64,000 bases of DNA from Amycolatopsis keratiniphila subsp. keratiniphila (GTDB taxonomy: Bacteria > Actinomycetota > Actinomycetes > Mycobacteriales > Pseudonocardiaceae): contig NZ_LQMT02000019.1 in NCBI RefSeq assembly GCF_001620365.2, positions 198,912-262,911 of the forward strand, in the 5' to 3' direction. The notes below the pieces were generated by a model. That model was not told where the DNA came from and ran no database searches. It saw nothing but the letters and a program-made list of their open reading frames with translations. A program made the translations under genes and the position numbers. Shown one piece after another: positions 8,373-17,300 of this stretch (position 1 is the stretch's first letter; every line of letters starts with the position of its first letter).

Positions 8373-8439
8373 CCCCAAGTACATGAAGGCCCCCTTCCTT
8401 GCGCTAGGCGCAAGGAAGGGGGCCTTCATGTACTTGGGG
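8373..8439. repeat. Long perfect palindrome, element A (32-bp arms)
   Basis: Arms of 32 bp at 8373-8404 and 8408-8439 are exact reverse complements around the 3-nt loop tag. The core is GAAGGCCCCCTTCC. A close relative lies at 59545-59602. It is located between the convergent azt operon and two-component pair. A perfect arm of this length is rare in stable chromosomal DNA. Confidence 0.85.
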
Positions 8440-8530
8440 AAGGTGTGAAGGTCGAGTTTCCTCGGCTGAGCCGAGGGAAGGGGGCCTGCACGCGCCGCCG
8501 CGGTGATTGCTGGTGCAGGTGGCGATCTCT

Positions 8531-8591
8531 GAAGGTAGTGAATGCCTCCTTCACTACCTTCAGGGTAGGCAAGGAGGCCTTCACGGACCTG
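8531..8591. repeat. Palindromic element B, partner of element A
   Basis: The stretch contains gaaggtagtgaatgcctcc, ttcactaccttcagggtag and gcaaggaggccttcacgg, which give nested inverted repeats. Its reverse complement recurs with a few changes at 59481-59540, again directly beside an element A copy. Flanking direct repeats (ccagtaggtact...cgccactc near 8307-8351 and 8618-8661) suggest a larger composite unit. Confidence 0.75.
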
Positions 8592-8746
8592 AACCGTGGT
8601 CAGCCACAGCCAAATCCAGTAGGTACTTAAGGCACCCTTCGCTCTAGCCGAATCGCCACTCACGAGACGTGCCCCACCACGCGGCCGCGCCCCTGCTCGC
8701 CCTGCGGTACATGACGTGAAGCCGGAACCCCGGCCGCAGCAGGCGG

Positions 8747-9382
8747 TCAGCGGCGGATGAGTCCCAGGTCGGTCGCGGTGGCGACGGCGGACGTACGCGA
8801 GTCGACGCCGAGTTTGGTGTAGCTGCGGGCGAGGTGGGATTTCACGGTGCCTTCGGTCAGGTGGAGCCGTTCCGCGATGGCCCGGTTGGAGAGGCCGTCG
8901 GCGACGAGGACCAGGACTTCGATCTCGCGCAGCGTCAGCGCGGTGGTGGGCATTCGCATCCGGTTCATCAACCGGTCGGCGACACTCGGGGCGAGTGTGG
9001 TGCGGCCGGCGGCGGCGGTGCGCACAGCGGCCACGAGTTCTTCGGGTGGAGCGTCTTTGAGGAGATAGCCGGTGGCGCCCGCTTCGATGGCGGGCAGTGT
9101 GTCGGCGTCCGTGTCGTAGGTGGTGACGATCAGGACGCGCGGAGCGTCCGGCCGCGCCGTGATCACCGCGGTGGCTTCGGCGCCGGTCATGCCGGGGCCG
9201 AATCGCAGATCCATCAGCACGACGTCGATGCCGCCTTCCGCGGCGCGGGTCACCGCTTCCTCCGCGGTCGCGGCTTCGGCCGAGACGACGAAACCGGGTT
9301 CGGTTTCCAGCAGGGCACGGAGACCCGCCCGGACGATCGGGTGATCGTCGGCCACGAGGAGCCGGATCGACGGTTCGGTCAC
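8747..9382 (-). CDS. NarL/FixJ-type response regulator
   Basis: A protein of 211 residues. The receiver domain (about 5-120) has the acidic pair D12-D13, phosphoacceptor D58 (VVLMDLRFG), the Thr of VTTYD and the Lys of LLKDAP. The C-terminal LuxR-type HTH (about 148-205) has LTLREIEVLVLVADGLSNR and GTVKSHLARSYTKLGV. The start is GTG at 9382, overlapping the kinase stop in GTGA. A much longer frame reaches back through the kinase antisense to nothing, and only this part is real. It probably controls the divergent ABC exporter. Confidence 0.95.
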   Translation of the reverse strand: MTEPSIRLLVADDHPIVRAGLRALLETEPGFVVSAEAATAEEAVTRAAEGGIDVVLMDLRFGPGMTGAEATAVITARPDAPRVLIVTTYDTDADTLPAIEAGATGYLLKDAPPEELVAAVRTAAAGRTTLAPSVADRLMNRMRMPTTALTLREIEVLVLVADGLSNRAIAERLHLTEGTVKSHLARSYTKLGVDSRTSAVATATDLGLIRR

Positions 9383-10554
9383 AGACGTTCCTTGGGTTCG
9401 ACGGGCAGCCGCACGGACAACCCGGTGCCGTGGCCGGGGGAGGACTCGATATCGAGGGTGCCGTCCAGGGCTTCGGCCCGGGTGCGCATCGCGGTCAGAC
9501 CGAAGCCGCTGTGCTCCGGATGGAAACCGACACCGTTGTCGACGACCTCGAGGGTGACGTGCTCGTCGAGGTAGCACAACGTGACCTCGGCGGTGGACGC
9601 GCCCGCGTGGCGGACGGTGTTCGCGAGTGCCGCCTGGCCGATGCGCAGCAGAGCGACCTCGTGCGCGGTCGGCAGGGGAGCCGGAGTGCCGGTGAACCGG
9701 AAACGCGCGGCGATCCGGTGCCGGGCACTGGTGGTGGCGCACAGCCGTTCCAGCGCGTCGGCGAGCGTGGTGTCGTCGAGCGCCGGCGGGGACAGGGCGA
9801 CGACGAAGCGGCGGGCTTCGGCCAGGTTGTCGGCCGCCGCCTGCCGAGCCTGCTCGACGTAGCGGGCGGCGCTCCCCGCGGTGTCGGGCAGGGTTCTTTC
9901 CGCGGCGCGCAACAGGAGTTGAATGCTCGACAGCCCTTGGGCCAGGGTGTCGTGGATCTCGTGGGCCAGCCGTTCCCGTTCGGCGAGCACTCCCGCGGCG
10001 TGCTGGGCTTCGGCCAGATCGGCGCGGGTGGCGGTCAGTTCCTCGATCAGGTTCCGGCGTCGTTCGCTTTCGCGGTACAGCGCCTGATACCCCCAGACGA
10101 CGGCGACCGCGACCGCGGCGCCCAACGCCGGGCCGATCGCCGCCGCCGGGACGAAGGTGCCCTGGTGGGCGGCGAAGGCGGTGATCGCCGCCAGCGCGGT
10201 CGCGATCACCGCGACCAGGCCTTGGCGGCGCGGCAACAGATGCAACTGCAGGAAGTACAGCGGAAAGGCGACCCAGACGCCGTCGGCCGTGAGCACCAGC
10301 AGGACAAGCCATACGACCCCCACCGCGATCAACCACCACAGGGCGGCCTGCCGGGACGTCCTGACGCGCGGCAGGAGCGGGCCGACCGCGTACACGACAG
10401 CGCCCGTCAGCGCCGTCGCGACGATCGCGCCCGCGCGCGGCGAGCCGTCCGCGACGGCCCGGACGGCCGCGAGGGCGAGCAGGGCGACGAGCAGCAGGTG
10501 CAGACACCAGGTCAGCACCCGGCTCGTCGGGGTCAAAGTGGGCGAGGTGGTCAC
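9379..10554 (-). CDS. NarL-type sensor histidine kinase
   Basis: A protein of 391 residues. The N-terminal half has about five to six membrane helices with almost no extracytoplasmic loop (about residues 13-160), suggesting the signal is sensed in the membrane. Then follow a coiled linker, the HisKA_3 dimerisation domain with the phospho-His in ERLAHEIHDTLAQGL, and an HATPase with VVDNGVGF and GHGTGLSVRLP. This layout, next to an ABC exporter, is typical of intramembrane-sensing kinases that detect membrane-active compounds. The substrate is not known. Confidence 0.93.
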   Translation of the reverse strand: MTTSPTLTPTSRVLTWCLHLLLVALLALAAVRAVADGSPRAGAIVATALTGAVVYAVGPLLPRVRTSRQAALWWLIAVGVVWLVLLVLTADGVWVAFPLYFLQLHLLPRRQGLVAVIATALAAITAFAAHQGTFVPAAAIGPALGAAVAVAVVWGYQALYRESERRRNLIEELTATRADLAEAQHAAGVLAERERLAHEIHDTLAQGLSSIQLLLRAAERTLPDTAGSAARYVEQARQAAADNLAEARRFVVALSPPALDDTTLADALERLCATTSARHRIAARFRFTGTPAPLPTAHEVALLRIGQAALANTVRHAGASTAEVTLCYLDEHVTLEVVDNGVGFHPEHSGFGLTAMRTRAEALDGTLDIESSPGHGTGLSVRLPVEPKERL

Positions 10555-10725
10555 AGTGCGTCCAGATTACGGAGCGGAACCAGCGAGCGCCTCTATCTAA
10601 AGGTAGAAGCGGCGTGCCGTCTTCCGGCGCGCGAAGTGCCATCTCCGGCCAGATGTCGTCGCGGTCCCAGGAGGCGATCGTGGAGAGGTCACCAGCCCAC
10701 CCGCCGGAGAGGACAGACCGGAACC

Positions 10726-11808
10726 GTGTTCGTCGCCTGGAGAGATCTGAGATTCGCCAAAGGGCGGTTCGCCCTGATGGGGGCGGTGGTCGTGCTGATC
10801 ACCCTGCTGGTCGGCCTGTTGTCCGGGCTCACCGCGGGGCTCGGGGAGCAGAACATCTCCGCGATCACTGGCCTGCCCGCCGACAAGATCGTCTTCGCCG
10901 CTCCAGCTGATGGGCAGAGCCTGTCCTATGCCAACTCCGCGATCACCGATGCACAGCGTCGGCAGTGGGCCGAAACCCCGGGCGTCACCGCTGCCGAGCC
11001 GCTGGGCATCGCCACCACCAAGGCCGCGGCGGGAAACCGCAGTGCCGGGATCTCCGTCTTCGGAGTCCGGCAGGGTTCGGCCCTCGCCCCGGACGGCGGG
11101 AAGATCGCCGACGGCTCGGTGGTGCTGTCGACATCCGCCGCCGACGCTCTGGGTGTCCGGAGCGGGGACACCATCGCCGTGGCCGGCCGCCCGCTGACCG
11201 TCGCCGCCGTGACGGGGGACGCCTGGTTCAGCCACACACCCGTGGTGTGGGCCGGTCTGGATGTCTGGGCGAAGACCGTGCCACCCGCGGGCGGCGAGCC
11301 GAACGCGACCGTGCTCGCGCTGACCGCCACGGCCGGCACCGATCTCGCGGCCGCTGACCTTGCCGCGGGCACGAAGACGGTTTCGAAGGGCGACTCGCTG
11401 TCCGCCATCGGCTCCTACACCTCGGAGAACGGTTCGCTGCAACTGATGCGAGGTTTCCTGTTCGCCATCTCCGCGCTCGTGATCGGCGCCTTCTTCACCG
11501 TCTGGACGATCCAGCGCAGCGGTGACATCGCCGTCCTCAAGGCGCTGGGTGCGAGCACACCCTTCCTGCTGAAGGACGCGCTCGGCCAGGCTGTCGTCCT
11601 TCTCGTCGGTGGTACGGCCATCGGTACCGGACTGGCCGTCGGCCTCGGCGCGGTCGTCGCCGGATCCGCCGTGCCCTTCCTGCTGACCCCGTCGACCGTG
11701 CTGGTCCCCGCGGCCGTGATGATCCTGCTCGGCGCTCTCGGGGCCGCGCTCTCCGTCCGCCGCATCACTTCCGTCGACCCGCTGACCGCACTGGGGAGTG
11801 CCCGATGA
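10726..11808 (+). CDS. MacB/FtsX-type ABC transporter permease
   Basis: A protein of 360 residues: one N-terminal membrane helix after FVAWRDLRFAKGRF, an extracytoplasmic MacB-like domain (about 40-225), and three C-terminal helices (FLFAISALVIGAFFTVWTI; AVVLLVGGTAIGTGLAVGL; VLVPAAVMILLGALGAAL) ending in the FtsX signature SVDPLTALG. GTG at 10726 is chosen because GGAGAGGAC lies upstream and the first helix follows at once. The stop overlaps the ATPase start in ATGA. Divergent from the two-component pair across 171 bp. Confidence 0.9.
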   Translation: MFVAWRDLRFAKGRFALMGAVVVLITLLVGLLSGLTAGLGEQNISAITGLPADKIVFAAPADGQSLSYANSAITDAQRRQWAETPGVTAAEPLGIATTKAAAGNRSAGISVFGVRQGSALAPDGGKIADGSVVLSTSAADALGVRSGDTIAVAGRPLTVAAVTGDAWFSHTPVVWAGLDVWAKTVPPAGGEPNATVLALTATAGTDLAAADLAAGTKTVSKGDSLSAIGSYTSENGSLQLMRGFLFAISALVIGAFFTVWTIQRSGDIAVLKALGASTPFLLKDALGQAVVLLVGGTAIGTGLAVGLGAVVAGSAVPFLLTPSTVLVPAAVMILLGALGAALSVRRITSVDPLTALGSAR

Positions 11809-12488
11809 GCCTGAACCTGACCGGTGTCACCCTCACCTATCCCGACGGCGACTCCCGCCTCACCGCCCTCGACGATGTCACGCTGGACGTCCCGCCGGGC
11901 ACGATCACCGCTGTCGCCGGGCCTTCCGGTTCGGGCAAATCCAGCCTGCTCGCCGTCGCCGCCACCCTCATCACCCCGGACCACGGGACCGTCACCATCG
12001 ACGGCACCGAGACAACCGGGCTGACCCGCGGTGAGCTCACCGGGCTACGCCGTCGCAAGATCGGGATCGTCTTCCAGCAACCCAATCTGCTGCCCTCCCT
12101 CACCGCCGCCGAGCAACTCCAGGTCATGGCCCGGATCGACGGTCGCTCTCCGGCCGGAGCACGCGGTGTGGCCATGGACCTGCTCGACGCCGTCGGGCTC
12201 GGACCGCAGGCGGGGCGGCGCCCCCACCAGCTCTCCGGCGGCCAACGGCAACGGGTGAACATCGCTCGCGCGCTGATGAACGAGCCCACCGTGCTGCTGA
12301 TCGACGAACCGACGAGCGCCCTCGACCACGACCGCGGCGCCGCGGTCATCGACCTGATCACGCGTCTGACCCGCCAGCGGGCGACCGCCACCGTCCTGGT
12401 CACGCACGACCGCGCCCACCTCGCCGGGGTCGACAGGGTCGTCGAAGTCCACGATGGACGGTTGGGCAGTCCCTCGCCGGTCGGCTGA
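11805..12488 (+). CDS. MacB/LolD-type ABC transporter ATPase
   Basis: A protein of 227 residues: Walker A GPSGSGKSS, Q-loop IVFQQPNLLPSLTA, signature LSGGQRQRVNIARAL, Walker B VLLIDEPTSALD and H-loop VTHDRAHL. It pairs with the FtsX-like permease, forming a two-component exporter of the type used for peptides, lipids or antibiotics. A strong terminator hairpin lies 50 nt after the stop. Confidence 0.93.
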   Translation: MSLNLTGVTLTYPDGDSRLTALDDVTLDVPPGTITAVAGPSGSGKSSLLAVAATLITPDHGTVTIDGTETTGLTRGELTGLRRRKIGIVFQQPNLLPSLTAAEQLQVMARIDGRSPAGARGVAMDLLDAVGLGPQAGRRPHQLSGGQRQRVNIARALMNEPTVLLIDEPTSALDHDRGAAVIDLITRLTRQRATATVLVTHDRAHLAGVDRVVEVHDGRLGSPSPVG

Positions 12489-12537
12489 GCCGGCTCCAGG
12501 CACAGGCGCTTCGCGTCGAAACTCCACAAAGGACAAA

Positions 12538-12573
12538 CGACGGCTCGGTCCACGATATGGGACCGAGCCGTCG
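12538..12573 (+). terminator. Terminator of the ABC exporter operon
   Basis: Perfect 14-bp arms cgacggctcggtcc (12538-12551) and ggaccgagccgtcg (12560-12573) with an 8-nt loop, followed by tcatgtcctcttt. It separates the exporter from the polymer gene cluster. Confidence 0.8.
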
Positions 12574-13046
12574 TCATGTCCTCTTTCCGAACAGTGGGAA
12601 AAATGCTGGGTTTCGGCCGCCGTGTGCGGCGTGGTCACTTTGACGGGTTCCTCCTCGGCTTCGGCGGGTGAAAGGATCTCGTAACTTCCGGCAAGTGGGG
12701 AAATTCGTTCCGTTTTGTCACGCCGTCCTTCTCCCGAATTTCGAAGCCACTGCGAATACGTCATTCTTCTGCCCTAATTCCATCGAACTCGGCTGTTCGC
12801 CGTCATAACCTCGCACGCTGTTGCCGGGTTATGGCCTGCGAGAAACGGGCGATCGATCTTTCGTACTTACGGAGGTACCCGTGGAAAGTGTCCCGCACTA
12901 CTTTCCAAACCTGTCACCTCCGCCAGGGCATCTTGTCCGGCAGGTACTTCCGAACTCTGCCGTATACCCCACCGCGAATGCGGCCATTCGCAGCGGGTCT
13001 GTTTTCCGAACGCGAACACGGCCACCGTGGCGACCTGTTAAGGAAA
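12574..13046 (+). other. Long leader region of the polymer cluster
   Basis: A 473-bp stretch, poorer in G+C than the genes, between the terminator and the aspartokinase start. It holds the upstream signals of the cluster. One frame has an excellent ribosome binding site (ggagg, 12871-12875) five bases before GTG at 12881, and it runs out of frame into aspartokinase up to 13330. Its translation (start VESVPHYFPNLSPPPG) is not recognised. I cannot name a promoter with confidence. Confidence 0.5.
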
Positions 13047-14315
13047 ATGGTGAATTCTTCCCCGAAGCTCGATGTCGACCCGGCTCCACCCTTGCTGAAG
13101 ACGCGAAGCGAAGGACTGGTCATACGAAAATACGGTGGCTCGTCGCTGGCCACTCCGGAAATGGTGAACGAGGTGGCCGCCGAGGTGGCCGCCGTCGCCG
13201 AAGCGGGAGACCGGGTGGTCCTGGTCGTGTCGGCGATGGGGGACAGCACCGATCGGTTGATCGCACTGGCCGGGAAGTTCGCCGAACCACCCGCGCCCCG
13301 GGAACTCGACCAGTTGATGGCGACCGGTGAACAGGTGTCCGCCGCGGTGCTCGCCATGGCGCTGGCCGAGCGTGGGATCGAGGCCGTCTCGCTGTCAGGC
13401 GACCAGGCGGGGATCGAGGTCGCGGGCGAACCGGGCGCGGGGACCATCGTGCGGGTCGATCCCGGCAAGATCGTCGCCCGGCTGCGTGACGCGCGGGTCG
13501 TCGTGGTCGCCGGATTCCAGGGGCGGGACGCCGAGGGCGAACTGCTGACCTTGGGCCGAGGTGGTTCCGACACCACCGCGGTGGCGCTCGCCGCCGCGCT
13601 CGGTGGTTCCGAATGCGAGATCCGGACCGACGTGCACGGTGTTCGCACGGCCGATCCCCGGATCGTGCGGGACACCCGGGTGGTCCGGACGATCTCGTAC
13701 GACGCCATGGTCGAACTCGCCGGGCTCGGTGCCAGGGTGCTGCATCCCAGGTCCGTCGAGCTCGCGCGCCGTCACGGAGTGGCGGTGCGGGTGACGCACG
13801 CGTCGGATCCAGGCCCCTCGACCGTCGTGACGGCGGGAGAAGCGTCGATGGAAGGCGTTCCCCGCGTCATCGGCATCGCACACGAACGCGACGTGCGGCT
13901 GGTCCGGGTCGAGGTGTCCGCCTCCGGCCCGGACCATTACGCGCGCGTCCTCGCGACGCTGGCGGCCTGCGGGGTGCGGCCGGACAACCTGAGCTGGCCC
14001 GATCCTGGCGAACTGCGGTTCACCGTCCGGGGGACGGAGTCGCTCGGCCTGCCGATCGCCCGGCTCGCGATGGAACTGGACGCGCGTTCCACGGTCTTCG
14101 AGGAACTCGGCTCGGTGTCCGTGGTCGGCACCGCGCTGCTCGATCCGCCCGGGTTCCTTCCCTGGTTACTGAGGGTGCTCGCCGACCACCGGGTCACGGT
14201 GCCCGCGATGACGACGTCGCCATCGCGCCTCACCGCCGTGATCCCCGCCGACGCCGTCGACACGACCGTCCGCGCCCTGCACGACTCGTTCGGCTTGGCG
14301 GTGGACCGACCATGA
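13047..14315 (+). CDS. Aspartate kinase dedicated to diaminobutyrate supply
   Basis: A protein of 422 residues. The kinase domain (about 23-275) has IRKYGGSSLATPEMV (K28), LMATGEQVSA, and the nucleotide-binding GRGGSDTTAVALAAALGG, followed by DVHGVRTADPRIV and LGARVLHPRSVELA. The C-terminal third contains ACT-like regulatory segments that are divergent. It phosphorylates aspartate as the first step to aspartate semialdehyde, the substrate of the aminotransferase two genes on. A cluster-specific copy likely escapes feedback by lysine and threonine, as ectoine-cluster aspartokinases do (inference). ATG 13047 follows AAGGA; GTG 13050 is an alternative. The stop overlaps the next start in ATGA. 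Confidence 0.88.
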   Translation: MVNSSPKLDVDPAPPLLKTRSEGLVIRKYGGSSLATPEMVNEVAAEVAAVAEAGDRVVLVVSAMGDSTDRLIALAGKFAEPPAPRELDQLMATGEQVSAAVLAMALAERGIEAVSLSGDQAGIEVAGEPGAGTIVRVDPGKIVARLRDARVVVVAGFQGRDAEGELLTLGRGGSDTTAVALAAALGGSECEIRTDVHGVRTADPRIVRDTRVVRTISYDAMVELAGLGARVLHPRSVELARRHGVAVRVTHASDPGPSTVVTAGEASMEGVPRVIGIAHERDVRLVRVEVSASGPDHYARVLATLAACGVRPDNLSWPDPGELRFTVRGTESLGLPIARLAMELDARSTVFEELGSVSVVGTALLDPPGFLPWLLRVLADHRVTVPAMTTSPSRLTAVIPADAVDTTVRALHDSFGLAVDRP

Positions 14316-17300
14316 GCCCCTACGGACAGCCGTCGGGCCAGTTCACCACCGATGGCCTGGTGCTGACCTGTGACGGCCACGACCAGCGGGTTCGATGGCA
14401 GGTCGGCGACCGGCTGGAAGAGTTGTACGAGCGGCTCTGCGACCGGTTGCGAACCGACGGCCTCGGCGACCGCCTCGCGGTGGACGCCGAGAGCGAGAAG
14501 CTCACGTTCGACGGCCTGGACGAGCGGGCCAATCGGCTCGCGCGGCACCTGCGAGCACACGGGGTGAGACCCGGCGACCGTATCGGGTTGTTGTTCGGCG
14601 ACCCGGTTCATCCCTACGTCGCGATGCTCGCCGTGCTCAAGGTCAACGCGGCGTATGTGCCTTTGGACGCGGGTTTTCCCGACGACCGCTTGGCCTACAT
14701 CGTCCAGGACGCCGGAGTCCGGCTCGTGGTGTCGACCACCGCCCTGCGTGACCGGTTCGAGCCGGGCAGCGTCGAGCTGATCTGCCTCGACGAGGATTCG
14801 GATCGCATCGCCGGGCAGCCGGGCGAGCGGCTCACCGCGGCCGAGAAGGGCGCTCCGGCCGACGAACTCTGTTACGTCGTCTACACGTCGGGCTCGACCG
14901 GGCGGCCGAAGGGCGTGACGATCGATCACGCCTCGATCTGCAATTTCGTCCAGGTCGCCGTCGAGGTGTACGGCATCCAGCGCACCGACCGGGTCTATCA
15001 GGGCATGACGATCGCGTTCGACTTCTCGGTCGAGGAGATCTGGGTGCCGTTGCTGAGCGGCGCGACGCTCGTGCCGAAACCCGGCGGCGCCGCGCTCGTC
15101 GGCCACGACCTCCTCGAGTTCCTGCAGGAGAACAAGGTCACCGCGCTGTGCTGTGTCCCGACCCTGCTGGCCAGCCTCGACGAGGACCTGCCACTGCTGA
15201 GGTTCCTTCTGGTGTCCGGCGAGGCGTGTCCCGAAGACCTCGTGCGCCGCTGGTATCGCCCGGACCGACGGTTCCTCAACGTCTACGGTCCGACAGAGGC
15301 CACTGTCACCGCGACGTGGTCGGTACTGCGACCGGATCGTCCGGTGACCATCGGCGTGCCCCTGCCCACCTATTCGGTCGTCATCCTCGACCTGGACGAG
15401 CCGAGGGCACTGGCCGCGGGCGAACTCGGCGAGATCGGCATCGCCGGGATCGGGCTCGCCGGCGGCTACCTCAACCGGCCCGACCTCACCGAGCGCGCGT
15501 TCGTCCCGGACTTCCTCGGTATCGGGCACAACCCGTCCCGGCGTATCTACCGCACCGGTGACCTGGGCCGGATCACCCCGGACGGGGAGATCGAATACCA
15601 CGGCCGCGCCGATACCCAGGTGAAGATCCGTGGCTATCGAGTCGAGCTCACCGAGATCGAATCGGTTCTCCTGCAAATCCCTGGAATCGCCCAGGCGGTA
15701 GTCGAAACCCATCATCCGGAACCCGGCACCGTCGAGCTGGTCGCCTACTACAGCCTGCGACGCGACCAGGCCGACGTCGACCCCGGAGAGCTACGTCGTC
15801 GCCTGGCGGAGCTCCTGCCGGGCTACATGGTGCCCGCCTACCTCGAGAGGCTCGACCACATCCCGCTGACGCCGGCGGGCAAGGCCGATCGACGACATCT
15901 TCCGGCTCCCACCGGTCCACGCCGAGCGGGGAGCGAAGCCGGCTACGTGGCACCGGCGACCGAGACCGAACTCCAGTTGGCGGAGGCCTTGGGCGGTGTC
16001 CTCGGGATCGAGCGGATCTCGGCGACAGGGCACTTCTTCGACGATTACGGCGCCGACTCCCTGCTGCTCGCGAAGTTCTGCGCCGTGGTCCGTGAACGCG
16101 GCGACCTCGCATCGTTGTCGGCCAAGGACGTGTACCTCAATCCCACCGTTCGCGATCTCGCCGGGGCGACCGCCGCCGCGGCCGAGGTCACGGTCGTTCG
16201 TGCCGAAGAGCCGCGCAGGGCGTCGACCGTGTCCTACGTCCTTTGTGGAGTGTTCCAGCTCGTGGCCTTTCTGGCCTATGCCGCCGGTTCGGGCTGGATC
16301 CTGGACACGGGATTCGCCTGGATCTCCGCCGCGACGGGTTTCGCCGAGAGCTACGCACGCGCCGCCGGGCTCGGCCTCGTGGTCTTCATCATCCTGTCTG
16401 TGGTGCCGATTCTGGCGAAGTGGGCGATCGTCGGCCGGTGGAAGCCGGGGGAGATCCCGCTGTGGAGCGTCGGCTACCTGCGTTTCTGGACGGTCAAGAC
16501 CTTGGTCCGGTTCAGCCCGCTGATGTTGTTCATCGGTACGCCGTTGTACTCGTGGTACCTGCGGGCGCTCGGCGCGGACATCAGCAAAGGCGCCGTGATC
16601 CTGTCGCGGAACCCGCCGGTCTGCACCGATCTGTTCAGTGCCGGTGCCGGGGCGGTCATCCGGAAGGACGCGTACTTCTCGTGTTACCGCGCCAGGGCGG
16701 GCCGGATCCAGACCGGGCGGGTCACGCTCGGCGACAACGCCTTCGTCGGCGAAATGACCGTGCTCGACATCGGCACGGCACTCGGCCACGACGCGCAACT
16801 CGGCCACTCGTCGTCGTTGAACTCCGGGCAGTCCGTCCCCGATGGCGAAAGCTGGCACGGGTCGCCGGCCCGTCTCTCCACAGTGGACTACCGGGCGCTG
16901 GGGACGGTGCCGCGAGGGAGGCTCAGACCGATCGCCTTCTGTGCCTCCAGCCTGCTGCTTCTGCTCTCGGTGACGCTTCCCGTGACGTTGGGCGGGGCCG
17001 ACGTGTTCGTCGATCGCTGGCTCACCACGACGACGGACTTCACGAGCTGGGCCTTCTATCGCGGCCGGATCGCCGACTCGGCACTGCTGTACTTCGGGGC
17101 GTTGCTCGCCGGGCTCGCGGTCGTTCTCACGATTCCGCGCCTGCTTGGCCTCTTCCTCCGGCCGGACCGCGTTTATCCGCTCTACGGCAGGCATTTCGCC
17201 GTCCAGCGGCTGGTCGCGCGTCTGACGAACATGCGTGCGTACACCTACCTGTTCGGCGACAGCAGCTACATCGTGTACTACCTGCGCGCGCTGGGGTACG

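Noticed and set aside
8373..8591. CRISPR array or tandem repeat
   Set aside because: The repeats are single palindromes in a pair, not regularly spaced units with unique spacers.
9430..10725. N-terminal extension of the exporter permease frame back through the kinase gene
   Set aside because: The extra 432 codons are antisense to the histidine kinase and carry no fold; the real start is GTG 10726.
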